The translations under genes and the position numbers were made by a program. Under the pieces are notes generated by a model. It made no database searches and was not told the origin of the DNA. It worked only from the letters and a program-made list of their open reading frames with translations. A stretch of 38,358 nt of DNA from Treponema sp. (lineage in GTDB: Bacteria > Spirochaetota > Spirochaetia > Treponematales > Breznakiellaceae). The stretch spans positions 1 through 38,358 of the forward strand of contig JAISZE010000126.1 of NCBI GenBank assembly GCA_031269405.1. The letters run 5' to 3'. Positions 8,922-21,300 of the stretch are shown piece after piece. Within the stretch, counting starts at the first letter, position 1; each line of letters begins with the position of its first letter.

Positions 8922-11900
8922 ATGTTCGGGTCAGGGAAAATTCGCGTTCTGACGGCTGCTGCTGTTTGTATATTTTGTGTTTTTTCTGCGGCGTTTTTCA
9001 GTACTTGTAAGCAAACTGTCGGATTCGGGACGGAAATCGACTTTACGCCCCCGGTCTTGACCTTGGACCCCGGCCCAAACCCGCGGTATGTAACGAATGG
9101 CTATGTCCTGGAAGGAACCGTTACGGACAATATGGCGGTAACCGAGGTGATAATAACCGACGAATCGGATCCCGCCAGGTATGCTGACGGTAAATTCCCG
9201 GTTATCGCCAGGGCTGTCATTAACGGAAGCAGGTGGCGTACGGAACTCCATTTTACCTCCGGCGACAACGGTCGCAAGATCGCCGCGGTAATAACCGCCT
9301 ATGACAGGATGAGGAACGCAGGGGAAAATTCCATACAAACCATAAACTTAATTGTTGATACCAGCCCCCCTGTGTTCTCCGGAGTCGAAATCGTGCGTTC
9401 CTCTACGTATGGAACCCTGGGATCTCTTGCGCCCGGGGCCGAACTCACAAATCTTGAACAGAGCGATCCTCTTGCAAATGACAGCGCCAATGTGGACCGG
9501 TACCAGAATGGGTGGTTCTATATCCGCGCCCATGTGTCCGAAATGGAAACCAATATTGGGCAGGAGGGCCGGGAAGTAGGCGGGGAAATCAAACAGATAG
9601 ACATGGTTTATATGGATATCTATGACGCGGATCATGATACTGAAGATGAAGTACTGTTATCCGGTATTCCTCGCGATGAATCTATAGGAATGAAGTATAC
9701 CCCTTACTGGCTTATCAAAACCGAAGATCTTATAACCGCAGGAAACGCTAAAGCTGCGGAGAACCCGGAATGGCTTGATTTCGAGGGCCAGAACTACCAG
9801 CAGCGCCTCGATGCAGGCCGGCGGCTGTACTTCCGGGTGAATTTGAAGGCCGTTGACCTGAGCGGGAACCCCGGCGAGCCTCCTCAGGAGAAGGTGGAGC
9901 AGCAGCTCTATTTCTGCATACTCCCAAGTGCGGATCTGCCCCGTGCCCAGACCGAAGGCCTGTTGCGCGATGAAAAAGGAAGCATCTACGTTTCCAAGGG
10001 CACCGATATTCCGGTAGAGGTTTACGATGACGACTATATAAGCGAAGGCTATGTGGCCATGATCAGCGTGGATCAACAGTGGGATGTTCCGGAATATTTT
10101 GGATGGTCCGAATGGCCAGACGGCATCTTTTATCCCCCTGAGTACAGAAAAGACAACGTGCCGGAGCCTGAAGATCTAATAACAGCGAAAAAAGACCGGC
10201 TTCTGGAGCTGCTTAGGCCGTCGGAAGAAAACCCCACCCCCGATCCTGTCTACGACTGGACGAATGCCAAAAACCCCGCAGACATAACCGGGCAAATAAA
10301 GGACCGTTACAAAGGCAAAACCCTCAGGGAGGACATGATCTTTGTCAAAACCGGCAATGAGGATTCGGACTATGGCGCTTACAAGCTTATTATGTTTGTG
10401 CAGGACACCAAGTCCGCGCCTCATACGGAGGACGCGGAAGCCGTGTGGACTAAAAACATCGCGGACATCTTTGTATCCGATGAAAACGCCCCGCTCATTG
10501 TCTTTGATACTGTCAAGGTAGAGGATGGGGGTAAGGGGAGCCCTGAAGAAAATACCTTCCCTGCCCTGGACGCGGACGGACGGTCTTTTACCCTCTATGG
10601 ATATACGCTGGACGAAAACAGGCTGGGTTACGGCGGGGTAGACGTGGTCCGCATGGCCTGGATCCCCTACAATATCCCGGGCGGCGCTGACAGCCAAGTG
10701 TCCCAGGTACGCGCAGCCCTGGCAGACGGAGGGAATGACCTTTTGCTTAGTCTCCTGGACGATGGCATACGGTTCTGGACCTGGTACGCCGACGGTTCTG
10801 GAATGTACAATCTTACTGAGGGCGTTTCTGAATCCATAGGTGAGATTCCATACAGGCGCCAGGAATTTGAACTGAAATTGGACATACTCGAAGACTTCAA
10901 ATACAACGCTGAAAGCCCCTATGACCCGGCGAGCGGGACGCTTGAGAATGAAGCCAAGCTTTTCGTGGTTTATACCCGGGACCTCCAGAACCACGGCGTA
11001 TACCGGACCCTCCGGCTCCTGGGGAACAAAAAGCCCCCGGCGCTGACTGTTTTTGATGAAACTTCGAGGGTTACTTTTACCGTAACGGATACTAACAATG
11101 ACGGTAAAGATGATGCCAATCATTCTACCTATAACGGTAATATCGCTGATGCCGGGTATACATCAGCCAAAGTGGGGTATCCTCCTCTGGAAATCCTTCC
11201 CCCTACGGACATCAGCGTGCCCTTCCAGACTTACGCCAGGGGAACGGTCCTAAAATATTACGTTAAGGCCGATTTTTCCGGGGATCTTTCTATAGCCAAT
11301 ATAACCATGCAAGATGTGACGGAAACGGATAATCCCCGCAGTCTGGGCGAATACATACCCTTTGACAGGGAGTCTCCTGATACTACAGGATACCTGGTTT
11401 ATTACGAAGACCTCGAAACCGAGATAACCCAGCGGGTATTCCTCTTTACAGCCGAAGATATTTTGGGCAACAAAGCCGAGGCCCAGCGTACCATAGCCGT
11501 TACCAGCACCGCCTATCTCCAGCAGATCACCAGCCCTGATCCTAACGGCAGTTACGGCATCGGCCAGGAACTTACTATCAGGGGCGTGTTTTCCGCTCCT
11601 ATACAGGTAACCAGGGGAGACAACAGCGACGGCACAGATGAGAACGATGTACCTGTTCTGCACCTTTATTACACGGATTCCGCCGGATACGAAGTCGATG
11701 AACCTGTCAGGTACGCGGGGCCTTTCGATACCCCGACACTGTATCTGGACTTTAAATTTGCAGTTCCTGAAGGCGCCCGTTCCCTGCTTGCAAGCAGTAG
11801 TCCGGGCAATTCCAATAGCATCCCTATAACCTTGAACGGTAATTCCCCGGACCCCATAATAGGGAGCGCCAATATCGTGGACGTAGGGAAGGCAAGCGAC

Positions 11901-14900
11901 GCCTTTATTCCCGGCTCAAGCCACATGGCCGCATGGAACGCAGTTGATCCCAGGAACCTCCAGGGCGCTACTCCCAGCGATGGTAAGAAGCTGAACCTCG
12001 ACGGGGTAAAGCCCGAAGCCGGTAGTTTCGCGGTTTCAGGCAAAACGCCGTATTCCACAAACCCAAATATCTATCACTTTAAGACCAATGAAACCATCCT
12101 CTTTACCCTCAAGACCCAAAATGCCGATGTCAACGGCAATGCCGAGGCCCTTCGGGTGAACGGAAACCCGGCTATCAGGTTTACCATTGGCGGTGCAGGA
12201 CCCTTCTACGCCGGTTACCTCAGGCCGGAAAATTCCGGCCAGGATGTGGTGTTCAGTTACGATGTAACAGCTTCGAATAATGGTAAAATAACAGTAACCG
12301 GCTTGGGCCGTTATACAGGCGGCGTCTACGACGATCATTTTGATGAAAGTAACAACATAACCGATGCTGTAGGGAATTACCTGGCGGATCCGGATTTTGG
12401 GACCCTGTATACCGATGAGGTCTATGTGGATACCGCAGCGCCTGCCGCTCCGGTGATCCTTTTGGGGCCTGGAGCGGCTGGCAATGACGGCGTAATAGTA
12501 GTTCCCGGTTCTTCGAAGCGGTACAATTATCGTCCTGAACTTACCATCATGCAGCCCGGTTGGACAGCATACCCCGCCGATCCTGCCGGCCCGGCTACAA
12601 TAGCCGAACCTTACGAAACCAGGGTTGAGTATTCACTGGATTCCGGCCTTACCTGGACAGAATATTATCCCACCCTTAATACCGGTACAGGGGCGCTAAT
12701 TGGTGACGACGATAAGCTGAGGATCGACGCCGGAACCTGGCACCTGACGGTCAGGCAGACCGACCCTGCGGGGAACGTTACGGATCCTGTGCCCGCCGCC
12801 GTTACAGTGGAAATAAAAGATGTATTTCCCAGGCTTGTCTCGGTGAGCCTTGAAGAGCCCAACGGGACCTATACCGGCGGGTCGGATGCTAACAAGACAG
12901 TCCTCCATTTCAACCTGGACTTTGCGGATTCGGTGCTTACTACCAGCGCCGCAGGAGACGCCAGAGCTTATATCATCATTTGCGATCCTCAATATTTTAG
13001 CGAATCTGTAAGCAGCCCAGCCCACCCGGAGGCTTTTGTAAAGATTTACGCCGATGTAAACCAGACCGCTCCTGATACAACTACCATCAGCTTTACCTGG
13101 AACATTACGGACGAAATTACGGACGAAATAACTGGCAGCGCCGCAAATGCCAAGCAAATGGCGAAGATTGCGGTCAAAGAAATCCACCTCCAGGGCGGTG
13201 TAGTTGATTCCTTTGGTAACGAAGGGGTCAACAGCCACGAGGTTAACTATGCCCCAGGGGGCGCAGGCGTCATAACTATGAACGGCGACACGGCAGGTAC
13301 GGTATCCCAGAGGTATCCTGTGGAGCAGAACCTGAACGGCGACGGCGTTGAGGTTGACGCCATAGTGCCGGAATTACAAAGCGCTTCGCCTGCTAACGCC
13401 AACAGCGGGGGCCCGGCGTATTCGGCGGCCCCAGAAGCCACTGTTATGGATGCCGGCATCACCGATAATTTTGTTACATCCGGCAATGACACCATTACCC
13501 TTACCTTTAGCGAAGCTATGGAAAAAGGCATGGGAACCATCACCGTTAAACCCCACGGCGAATTCTACATCCCCCCGGTGCTTACCAACACAGAGTTCTA
13601 CACCATCTACAACAGCGACTTCTATGACTATGAAGGCAACAACAAGGGCAAGCTTATGGAGGCCGCCGATGCTAATGAGCATAAGGAATACCTGACCCGC
13701 AGTACCAACGCCAGCGACCCCACTATGTACAGCCTGCGTACAACCGCCAGGGAAGGGTATTCCTACGGCCCCTACAAGCAGTTGACCCACGGCCTCAAAG
13801 TGGGCACAGGGTTTACCGGTAGTCAATTGGGAACCGGGCCCGACCGCCTGATACCCGACACCTCGATCAAATGGGTGCTGGACTACCGTTACGAGATTAC
13901 CGGCGCGCTGGATCCGAACAGCCTTGTAGATCTCAATGGCGATGGTACGAATGATGTTGCGCTGACAGACTTTACCTACTTTGGATTCACCGGCAAAGCG
14001 GACTATATTAAAAAGAATAACGAAGTGGTAACCGGGATACGCAAGGCCCTCAAGGCGGCCCGTTACCGCTGGGCCCAGGTGGATGTCATTTCCAGTGATG
14101 TTACTATCATCGACAATAAGGTTACCATAAAACTGCCGCGGACCCTTGAAGCCGGCCTTGAATGGGACCTTTACTACGATGAGGGAACCTTTACCGACAA
14201 AGCCGGGAACCCCGCGGCGGGCATCTCAGACAACGGCGATTTCTGGTTCCGTTCCGCAGGCGTCCAGGCGCCGGTAATCCGGGTGAACCGGATAAGCTAC
14301 GATGCCAGGTCCGGCGGAACTACCGGCGATGATTACTATGATATTACTACGACAATCGGCAATAACTACTGGGCAAACACCTACGGCCCAATGAACGCGA
14401 ATTGGAATGGCAGCAACATGTCCCCGCCTATCGCCACTTTTAACCGTGCCGCCTACCGTATAGACTGCGAAACCATAGGGGCGGCCATAGAGTCCGGCGT
14501 CCATGGGCATACCGGGACCATGCAGGCTACCACTACATTCACTAATACCGCGACTGCTGAAAATAATACATGGGAAACCACCACGACTGGTACTCCAGGG
14601 CAAAATGTGGTCCGGTATTTCGGCACTAATAACACTAGCACGACTACTATTTATGTAGGCGCAAACTCCGCCGGGCAAGGCGATTTCCGGGGCAGGCGTT
14701 CCTTTAATCAGGACGCCCTCTTGAGTGCTGTAAAGGGGGTAGGAATGACCACCACCCTGTCCGAAAGCGGCGTTCAATCAATTGAGTACAGTACCACAGG
14801 CCAGCCCGCCCACAATGGCAACGGCAGTACAGAGGTTCCATCCCTCTTGGCAGCCAAGGATTATGTAACCGCCGCCGCTTCTGTTAGCTATGGTTCAGAA

Positions 14901-15296
14901 TCATTTACTTCCCCCAGGGGCAATAATACTTCCCGGGGCGTTCTGGACGGGTACGAGGGGGTTTTCAGGAGCGTCTTGATGATAGCGCAGCCTGCCATAG
15001 GGGATAAGACGAACTACAGGGTCCAGGGTTCCAATGTTCAGAACGCCAACCCGACTATTCCCGGTTTCCCGGTCCATGACAACGATCAGACCGACTGGCG
15101 TTTCAGCAAATATACATACAAGTATACAACCGGGAATCCCGGAAATTACCTCTGGGTAAGTACGGATATTGTGTCCCCCTGGTATATCATCATCATGGGT
15201 CTAAACAATGGCGTAGGCGGCCACGTACAGCGGGGCATGGTCAAGAACTATCTTTACGCCGGTTACGGCGATGTGTTTATGAGCTATAACCAGTAA
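8922..15296 (+). CDS. Giant multidomain lipoprotein A
   Basis: A 2124-aa predicted lipoprotein. The signal peptide ends Phe-Phe-Ser-Thr-Cys29, a relaxed spirochaete lipobox, followed by Lys-Gln-Thr-Val-Gly-Phe-Gly; the same Cys-Lys-X-X-Val-Gly-X-Gly opening occurs in the next gene. The body is a series of beta-rich Ig/SbsA-like modules (for example the Leu-Thr-Phe-Ser-Glu-Ala-Met strand near residue 1530). Two Asp-X-Asn-X-Asp-Gly loops start at residues 723 and 1670 and resemble calcium-binding loops. The C-terminal ~450 residues align by eye with the following protein, so the two are paralogues. The final ~250 residues are rich in Thr, Asn, Gly and Tyr. Start ATG 8922 is favoured over GTG 8910 because GGAGG sits 5 bases upstream. 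It lies 48 bp after the preceding gene, probably in the same operon. Function is unknown; a surface role is inferred. Confidence 0.85.
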   Translation: MFGSGKIRVLTAAAVCIFCVFSAAFFSTCKQTVGFGTEIDFTPPVLTLDPGPNPRYVTNGYVLEGTVTDNMAVTEVIITDESDPARYADGKFPVIARAVINGSRWRTELHFTSGDNGRKIAAVITAYDRMRNAGENSIQTINLIVDTSPPVFSGVEIVRSSTYGTLGSLAPGAELTNLEQSDPLANDSANVDRYQNGWFYIRAHVSEMETNIGQEGREVGGEIKQIDMVYMDIYDADHDTEDEVLLSGIPRDESIGMKYTPYWLIKTEDLITAGNAKAAENPEWLDFEGQNYQQRLDAGRRLYFRVNLKAVDLSGNPGEPPQEKVEQQLYFCILPSADLPRAQTEGLLRDEKGSIYVSKGTDIPVEVYDDDYISEGYVAMISVDQQWDVPEYFGWSEWPDGIFYPPEYRKDNVPEPEDLITAKKDRLLELLRPSEENPTPDPVYDWTNAKNPADITGQIKDRYKGKTLREDMIFVKTGNEDSDYGAYKLIMFVQDTKSAPHTEDAEAVWTKNIADIFVSDENAPLIVFDTVKVEDGGKGSPEENTFPALDADGRSFTLYGYTLDENRLGYGGVDVVRMAWIPYNIPGGADSQVSQVRAALADGGNDLLLSLLDDGIRFWTWYADGSGMYNLTEGVSESIGEIPYRRQEFELKLDILEDFKYNAESPYDPASGTLENEAKLFVVYTRDLQNHGVYRTLRLLGNKKPPALTVFDETSRVTFTVTDTNNDGKDDANHSTYNGNIADAGYTSAKVGYPPLEILPPTDISVPFQTYARGTVLKYYVKADFSGDLSIANITMQDVTETDNPRSLGEYIPFDRESPDTTGYLVYYEDLETEITQRVFLFTAEDILGNKAEAQRTIAVTSTAYLQQITSPDPNGSYGIGQELTIRGVFSAPIQVTRGDNSDGTDENDVPVLHLYYTDSAGYEVDEPVRYAGPFDTPTLYLDFKFAVPEGARSLLASSSPGNSNSIPITLNGNSPDPIIGSANIVDVGKASDAFIPGSSHMAAWNAVDPRNLQGATPSDGKKLNLDGVKPEAGSFAVSGKTPYSTNPNIYHFKTNETILFTLKTQNADVNGNAEALRVNGNPAIRFTIGGAGPFYAGYLRPENSGQDVVFSYDVTASNNGKITVTGLGRYTGGVYDDHFDESNNITDAVGNYLADPDFGTLYTDEVYVDTAAPAAPVILLGPGAAGNDGVIVVPGSSKRYNYRPELTIMQPGWTAYPADPAGPATIAEPYETRVEYSLDSGLTWTEYYPTLNTGTGALIGDDDKLRIDAGTWHLTVRQTDPAGNVTDPVPAAVTVEIKDVFPRLVSVSLEEPNGTYTGGSDANKTVLHFNLDFADSVLTTSAAGDARAYIIICDPQYFSESVSSPAHPEAFVKIYADVNQTAPDTTTISFTWNITDEITDEITGSAANAKQMAKIAVKEIHLQGGVVDSFGNEGVNSHEVNYAPGGAGVITMNGDTAGTVSQRYPVEQNLNGDGVEVDAIVPELQSASPANANSGGPAYSAAPEATVMDAGITDNFVTSGNDTITLTFSEAMEKGMGTITVKPHGEFYIPPVLTNTEFYTIYNSDFYDYEGNNKGKLMEAADANEHKEYLTRSTNASDPTMYSLRTTAREGYSYGPYKQLTHGLKVGTGFTGSQLGTGPDRLIPDTSIKWVLDYRYEITGALDPNSLVDLNGDGTNDVALTDFTYFGFTGKADYIKKNNEVVTGIRKALKAARYRWAQVDVISSDVTIIDNKVTIKLPRTLEAGLEWDLYYDEGTFTDKAGNPAAGISDNGDFWFRSAGVQAPVIRVNRISYDARSGGTTGDDYYDITTTIGNNYWANTYGPMNANWNGSNMSPPIATFNRAAYRIDCETIGAAIESGVHGHTGTMQATTTFTNTATAENNTWETTTTGTPGQNVVRYFGTNNTSTTTIYVGANSAGQGDFRGRRSFNQDALLSAVKGVGMTTTLSESGVQSIEYSTTGQPAHNGNGSTEVPSLLAAKDYVTAAASVSYGSESFTSPRGNNTSRGVLDGYEGVFRSVLMIAQPAIGDKTNYRVQGSNVQNANPTIPGFPVHDNDQTDWRFSKYTYKYTTGNPGNYLWVSTDIVSPWYIIIMGLNNGVGGHVQRGMVKNYLYAGYGDVFMSYNQ
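13104..13127 (+). repeat. Two-copy 12-bp in-frame tandem repeat
   Basis: ATTACGGACGAA occurs twice in tandem inside the giant lipoprotein gene, giving Ile-Thr-Asp-Glu twice and then a degenerate third Ile-Thr. Being a multiple of three, changes in copy number would keep the frame. Confidence 0.6.
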
Positions 15297-15329
15297 AGGG
15301 GCTTTAGGAAAAGAGAAGGCAGGTACGAT

Positions 15330-18300
15330 ATGAAGAAGATAAACAAATACGGCGTTTTATTCAGCTTTTTAGGTATAAGCGCGGCGCTTTCCCTGGTTCT
15401 TTCCTGTAAGGACATCGTCGGCCTCGGGGACAAGCTGGACCTCGCGGGGCCGGTGGTCAATTTTACCACCCCCAATCCCAGGCAGTTGGTTCCCGAAGCC
15501 TTCCCCCTGGAAGGGACCATGACGGACAATACCGGCCTTGACCGCCTGCTTATCACGATACGGTATAACAAAGAGCTGGCGAACGGCGAATTTGGCAACG
15601 CAAATCTGCCCCGGCAGTGGCGCTACGCTTCCGGGCGCTGGCAGATCTCCGATAACAACGGCGCATCCTGGCATGACATTGAGGCCGGGGTTGTTAATGA
15701 TGCCGAAGGCGCTGTCCGCCCTCTTTCTGCCTGGGAAGGTAATGACCGTAAGGCGTCCTGGAAACTCTGGATAGACCTCAACATGGGCGGGGGCGTTGAT
15801 GTAGACGACGGGGATTACCAGATAAGCATGCAGGCCTGGAATACCAGCGGTTTTAGTGACGATAATTCCGTAAAAACCAGGACGGTTATTTTCGATAACG
15901 ATCCTCCAAAGGTTACCATCATATCCCCCCTGTTGTACCGCAAAACCGTTCAAGGTGAACAAGAGGAGTTGGAGGCCCTGAAAGCCGTAACCGAACGGCG
16001 GGACCCGGCGCTGATGGAAAAACTGCTTAACGAAAACGTGTTCCTCCAGTGGCAGATAGAGGACCGCCACGACATTGACCGGGTGGAGATCGAATTCTAC
16101 CTAGAATATGATGACTTCAGTACCGATCCGCTTCCTAAAGATCCTCTTTATACTTTCCCTATTGATGTGAGCGGCCAGCCCCCGGATCTTACAAAGCCCA
16201 ACGGCAATTTCACTGTTCCCGATTTGACTGCCGCCTTAATTGACCGGTATACTAGTGACGGCGAAACACAAGACGGTGCAACGGCTAAAGCCAGAGGCAA
16301 AAACGTACTCAAAGCCGTGGCTGTAGCCTACGATAAAGCGGGACATAACAGTTATAACGATATAGTCCAGGAAAAACTCATGGGCTTCTTCATGTACTGG
16401 CCCGACGCGGACACGCCGTGGGTTTCCTTTCCTGCAGGGCTTAATAGTACCTACCCCGTTAACGGCATCGACGAGATGTACACTATTTATCCCGGACGGC
16501 TTATCAAGTCCAACTCTTTTGACGATGACGGCGTTGACCGGGTGTTGTACAGCATTTACCCTGTAGACAGTAATCCTCCTCATACCATTGGACGCGATCC
16601 TTTGGATGAAAACTACCCTAAGGATGAGAACTACAGGAAACTCTATTTTGACAAGTTCGTGAGCAATCCGAAACGCTGGGATGGTACCAAGACCACCACC
16701 TTCCCCTGGGACTTTCTCCCTCCTGGGACAACAGGCGAATATTACCTTGTCGCCAGAACCATTGATTATAAAGGCGTTGACTTAAAGGACGGGGACTTAA
16801 CGCTTGAAGATGCGGGTGATAAGGAAAAAGCCCTGGAAAGGAAAATCAGGGAAGCTGTCAAAGCTATAAGCGGCGCTAATGACTTTGAAAAAGACTTAAA
16901 AACCGCTCTTGTGAAAAATGCGGAAGACAAAACCGTGGCGGTCATTTCCGAAGCCTTTACGGGCTATGTCAAGGTGCAGGACATTTCCTTCCCTGATTTC
17001 CCGGTTCCCCCTGAGCCCAACTTCAACCAGCCCCTCTACACGGCCCCTGGGGTCAGAGATGGGAAAATCACCCTTAAAGGTACGGTTACCGATGATTCCG
17101 GCCTTGCTTACGATATTGTAAACATCAACGGCGAGGATGTTGAAGTACCCTATATCTCCATAGTCTGGATCAACCCCGAATCTCCCAATTACGCGGCTAT
17201 GAGCCAGCTCGCCTATTTCAGGGACCCCAACTACGAAGGGTGGAAGGTTGCGAAGAGCCTTGTCTTTAGTGAACTCCAGCCGGTTTCTTCCCCGGAAACA
17301 GTATACAACACCGATTCTCCCAACCGGGTGTGGAAGGTCCCTGTTGTAAAACGCGGTGCCCTGGATTCGGAAACCGGGCGGACTGTGTATGATTACGAGC
17401 TAACCATCGACCTAAACACCGAAATGAACATCAATGTAGATGACATCGTGTCCAAGCGGCCTCTTTCGAGCCAGGTCTTCCTTCTTAAAGCCACGGATAA
17501 TTCTGGCACTCCTGACAACACAAATCTGGAAAATAACTTTAAAGATTCCAAATCTACGATTATCACCTATGCCCCGCAGGGAGACGCCATGGCGCCTTCT
17601 GTGTCAATTACTGAGGTGAAAATTGAACGGAAAGAAGGAGACGACTGGAAAGGATCGGGCGGTAATTCCGGCGGCGTCAATAGCGGCATCTACAAGCCCG
17701 GCGTCTATGCCGAGGCCCCGAGGTTTATAGACGGCGACAAGATTACCATTACCGGAACCTGGCGGGAAGACTCCGTCAGGGATAATGGGGACTCTGACAC
17801 CGCAGACAGCCGGTACATGAAGCTGGAATCGCTGATCAGTGAAATAACCATAAACGGCCAAGTTCTTAATCCCGGGGCGGACTATAATGATACTTCCAAC
17901 TCCAGCCAGTCAGGGATCAAGTTTGAAATCACCGATAAACTTACCGAAGGCAATACGGTTTATACCTCTGGAACCTTTACTGCCTGGGCCATAACCGGAA
18001 ACGCAAGTTCGTCAAATTGGGTAAAAACCGAAAAACTTTACGATGCCTTGGTTTTTAACGCCATGCTTACCGATGTAGGCGGTAATATTGTTGAAGACGG
18101 CTGTTCCTTCCTTATCCAGAGCGAAGTGCTTAAACTCCTGCGGATCTCAAGCGATCATGCCGACGGCCTTAACAAGGACGGCGAGAAGATAGAGATCTTT
18201 ATCGAGTTTAATAAACGGGTAAAACTTAAGAATCCCAATTCCGTACCTAAGCTGATCCTGAACAGCAAAATCGGCGCCAAAGCGGTATACGATGATATTA

Positions 18301-21300
18301 CCCAGGGTTCCGGTTACCTCGCAACGAAGCATTTCTTTATCTATGAAGTAAACTCCGGCGATTCCACGCTGGGACTCAATCCGCCTTACCTCAATGTGAT
18401 CTATCTGGATGGTGATGATACTACTTATGCTTTAGATACTTACCCCTTTGCCTGGGTAACTGAAGACGGACTTGAAGACATGCGGCTGTATCATACTAAC
18501 AAACCTGTAAATCCGCCTTCTCACTTAATGGCAGCCAAACTGCCCACTCAGGAACATAAGGACATCATGACCTCTGAGGAAACGCTGGAATACCTTTCCA
18601 CCCTGGCGGCTGGAAAGAACATTCAGATTGATACCCAACGGCCAGTCATCAATTCTATAACAACCACTACCCGGGACGGTAATTACCGTGCAGGCAGCCA
18701 GATCTATATTACCCTTACCTTCAACGAACCTGTTAAGCAGGGCAGCGTTTCTCCCGCCCTTACCCTAAACGCAGTGAATGGTTCCAATGACGCCTTAGCG
18801 GGTAATCCTGTTTTCGGTTCCGAGACGGTTACCTTCCGCTACGACGTGGAGGATGGGTACAACACCGAAGGCTGGTCGCATCTTATGATTAATGGGATTC
18901 CCGGTACATCCAGCGGCGTCAATCAGACTATTACAGACCTTGCAGGGAACCCCCTGTCTGTTGTTACCGGAAGTTTCCCACGTTCCATCGTAAAATCAAC
19001 CGGCGGTGGTTCCAATATCGTTATTGATACCACCGATCCACGACCGCCTACTCTGACTGTTACCGGTAACGGTACTGATCTTACGTCCGTGACCCCAAAC
19101 CTCTATTATAACGCCTTGGGCTTGAAGATCGCCGCCGATTCTGCCAGTGCAAATACAACTCATGAAATTCAATATCTCGAATATTCGGTTAACAACGGCA
19201 TTGACTGGATCAGGGGAACTCCGAACCCCGACACCGGTAACCTGACGCATACGCTTAACCTTCCGGGTTCGTATACCTTTATCGCCAGGCAGATCGATGT
19301 GGCCGGGAATGTTTCTCAAAGTTCAGCGCCGGTTACCGTTTTCTGGGATAAAGGCGATTTTATCACACGCATCAGCTCTGCAGCGCCTAACGGAACTTAT
19401 ACAAATAATGATGCCAAAGGCCCCCAGTCCATACCCATTGACGTGTACTTCCGCAAACCCGTAAAGGTAACAGGAAGCCCGTTTATCATCCTTAATTCCG
19501 AGGATGAGTCTGATTTCAAAACCGTAGAGGCCGATCTATCCCAGTCAGCCGGCAATGCGGAAGACGGCTATACTTCCCTCCGCTTTACTTACGGTATAGG
19601 AGAAAACGATAACACGCCGCTGCCTTCTATGCCGTCATATAGCGATGAGTGGCTTGATGTTACCGGTATAAGTCCCGGCAGCGAAGAAAACGCCAAATTT
19701 ACCGACGCCGAGGGCGTTGATGTTACCCACCTGGTAAATCTGAACCAGGTACTTTCTACCTTAAAACGGCTCAAGGACCTCAAGAAGTTCAGGGTGGTAA
19801 CCGGCCCGCTTCTCATTACCGACGGACCTGACTTTACTAACGATGCAGTCAACGGAGGCCACACCCTGACCTTCACCTTTAACCGGGACATTTACCGGGG
19901 AACCCAGAAGGTAGACGGGAAAGACAATACCATCACCATTATTCAGGCCCCAGGTACAACTGAAGATACCCTGTACCGGATTCCGGCTGTGCTTACCGAA
20001 ACCCAGTACGCCAGGTTCAGGAATTTAGAGGATTTTGATATCTATTACGAAAAGGGAACCAACGGCATCAGGGAGTCTTCGAGCCAGATCGTTACCGATA
20101 CAGCTACCAAGTATGTGCTCAAGGCCGCCTACAATACCCGCCAATACAATAGTACCACAAATACCGGAGGTGTAGGTGGTAGGGCTTTTGCCGAAGCCTT
20201 CAGGGAGGCTGAGGAAATTAAACTCCCCATAAACGCCAGCATGGTAAGCGTTGCCGGCAACACCCTGACTATCCACCTGAGGGGCAGCAACGCCCTCCAG
20301 GTAGAAGGCGCGGAGTACGAGATCTATACTAACGAAGGTTTTGTCCAGGATATTCTGGGCAATCCTTCCCCGGCGATAGACGAAACGCATGAAGTCAGCA
20401 CAATTGGATTCCTGATAAGCAAGCCCTTTATCCGGGTCAGCAGCAGCCAGGAAACCATTGGACGCCAGACCGTAACCGGAACGGATCCTGAGTTCTATAC
20501 TGTTACCCAGCCCTATACCGCAAGGGTCCAAATAGACAGCCGGACTCCCGGTTCAACTATAGAATGGAGGGCTATAGACGCGATAACCAACGTGCCGGAT
20601 ACTAACTATGCTAATGCTTCTAGCCTACAACCAACGGTAGTCAGTGCGCCAGCGTATAATCAGCCTGCAACTGGGCGCGCTAGAAACAGTACTACTGCGA
20701 ACCAGTATTCAGTTACCATACCTTATACCTCGACAGAACAGAATGTGTACCAGGGATACCAATTCAGGATCAGAGCCTGGGCTAGAAAAGAGGATACTCC
20801 ATTTAACCAAAACGAGTTTACCGAAAATATGGCCTGGCGCTCGGTGGTAACTTATAATATTAATACTTACGGAAGCTTGGGCACCCTTGGGCAATCGTTG
20901 CAGAACGGCGATCAGGTCTGGATCAGAGGCGGAAACAACCTTACTACCTCGGACATACCCGGTTATCCCCTTACCTGGGAAGACAACTTTGAAGGCTTGC
21001 AGGGAACCAGCCAGCGCGCCGGCATCAGGCTGATGACAAAAGACTCCCAGACAACAACCAACTATGCAGGGGATACAGGTCGTAGTATCTGGAAATGGCT
21101 TACCTGGGGCGTTACTACCCGTACCTATATCCACTTCTACCTGGGCCGCTCAGGCGAGTATGACGGCGGCTTTCCTACAGGGGTCATTGCCGAAACGGGT
21201 GAACCGGACGAAAAAGCTAACAGAGTATGGAAGTACGGGCCGTATATTTTCTCCAGCCAGCGGGCAGGGTGGACAAACAAGAAACCCAATTTCCCTCTCT

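Noticed and set aside
10176..11123. 315-codon minus-strand open frame inside giant lipoprotein A
   Set aside because: No ribosome site or recognisable domain, and it is wholly inside a better-supported gene. Treated as a shadow.
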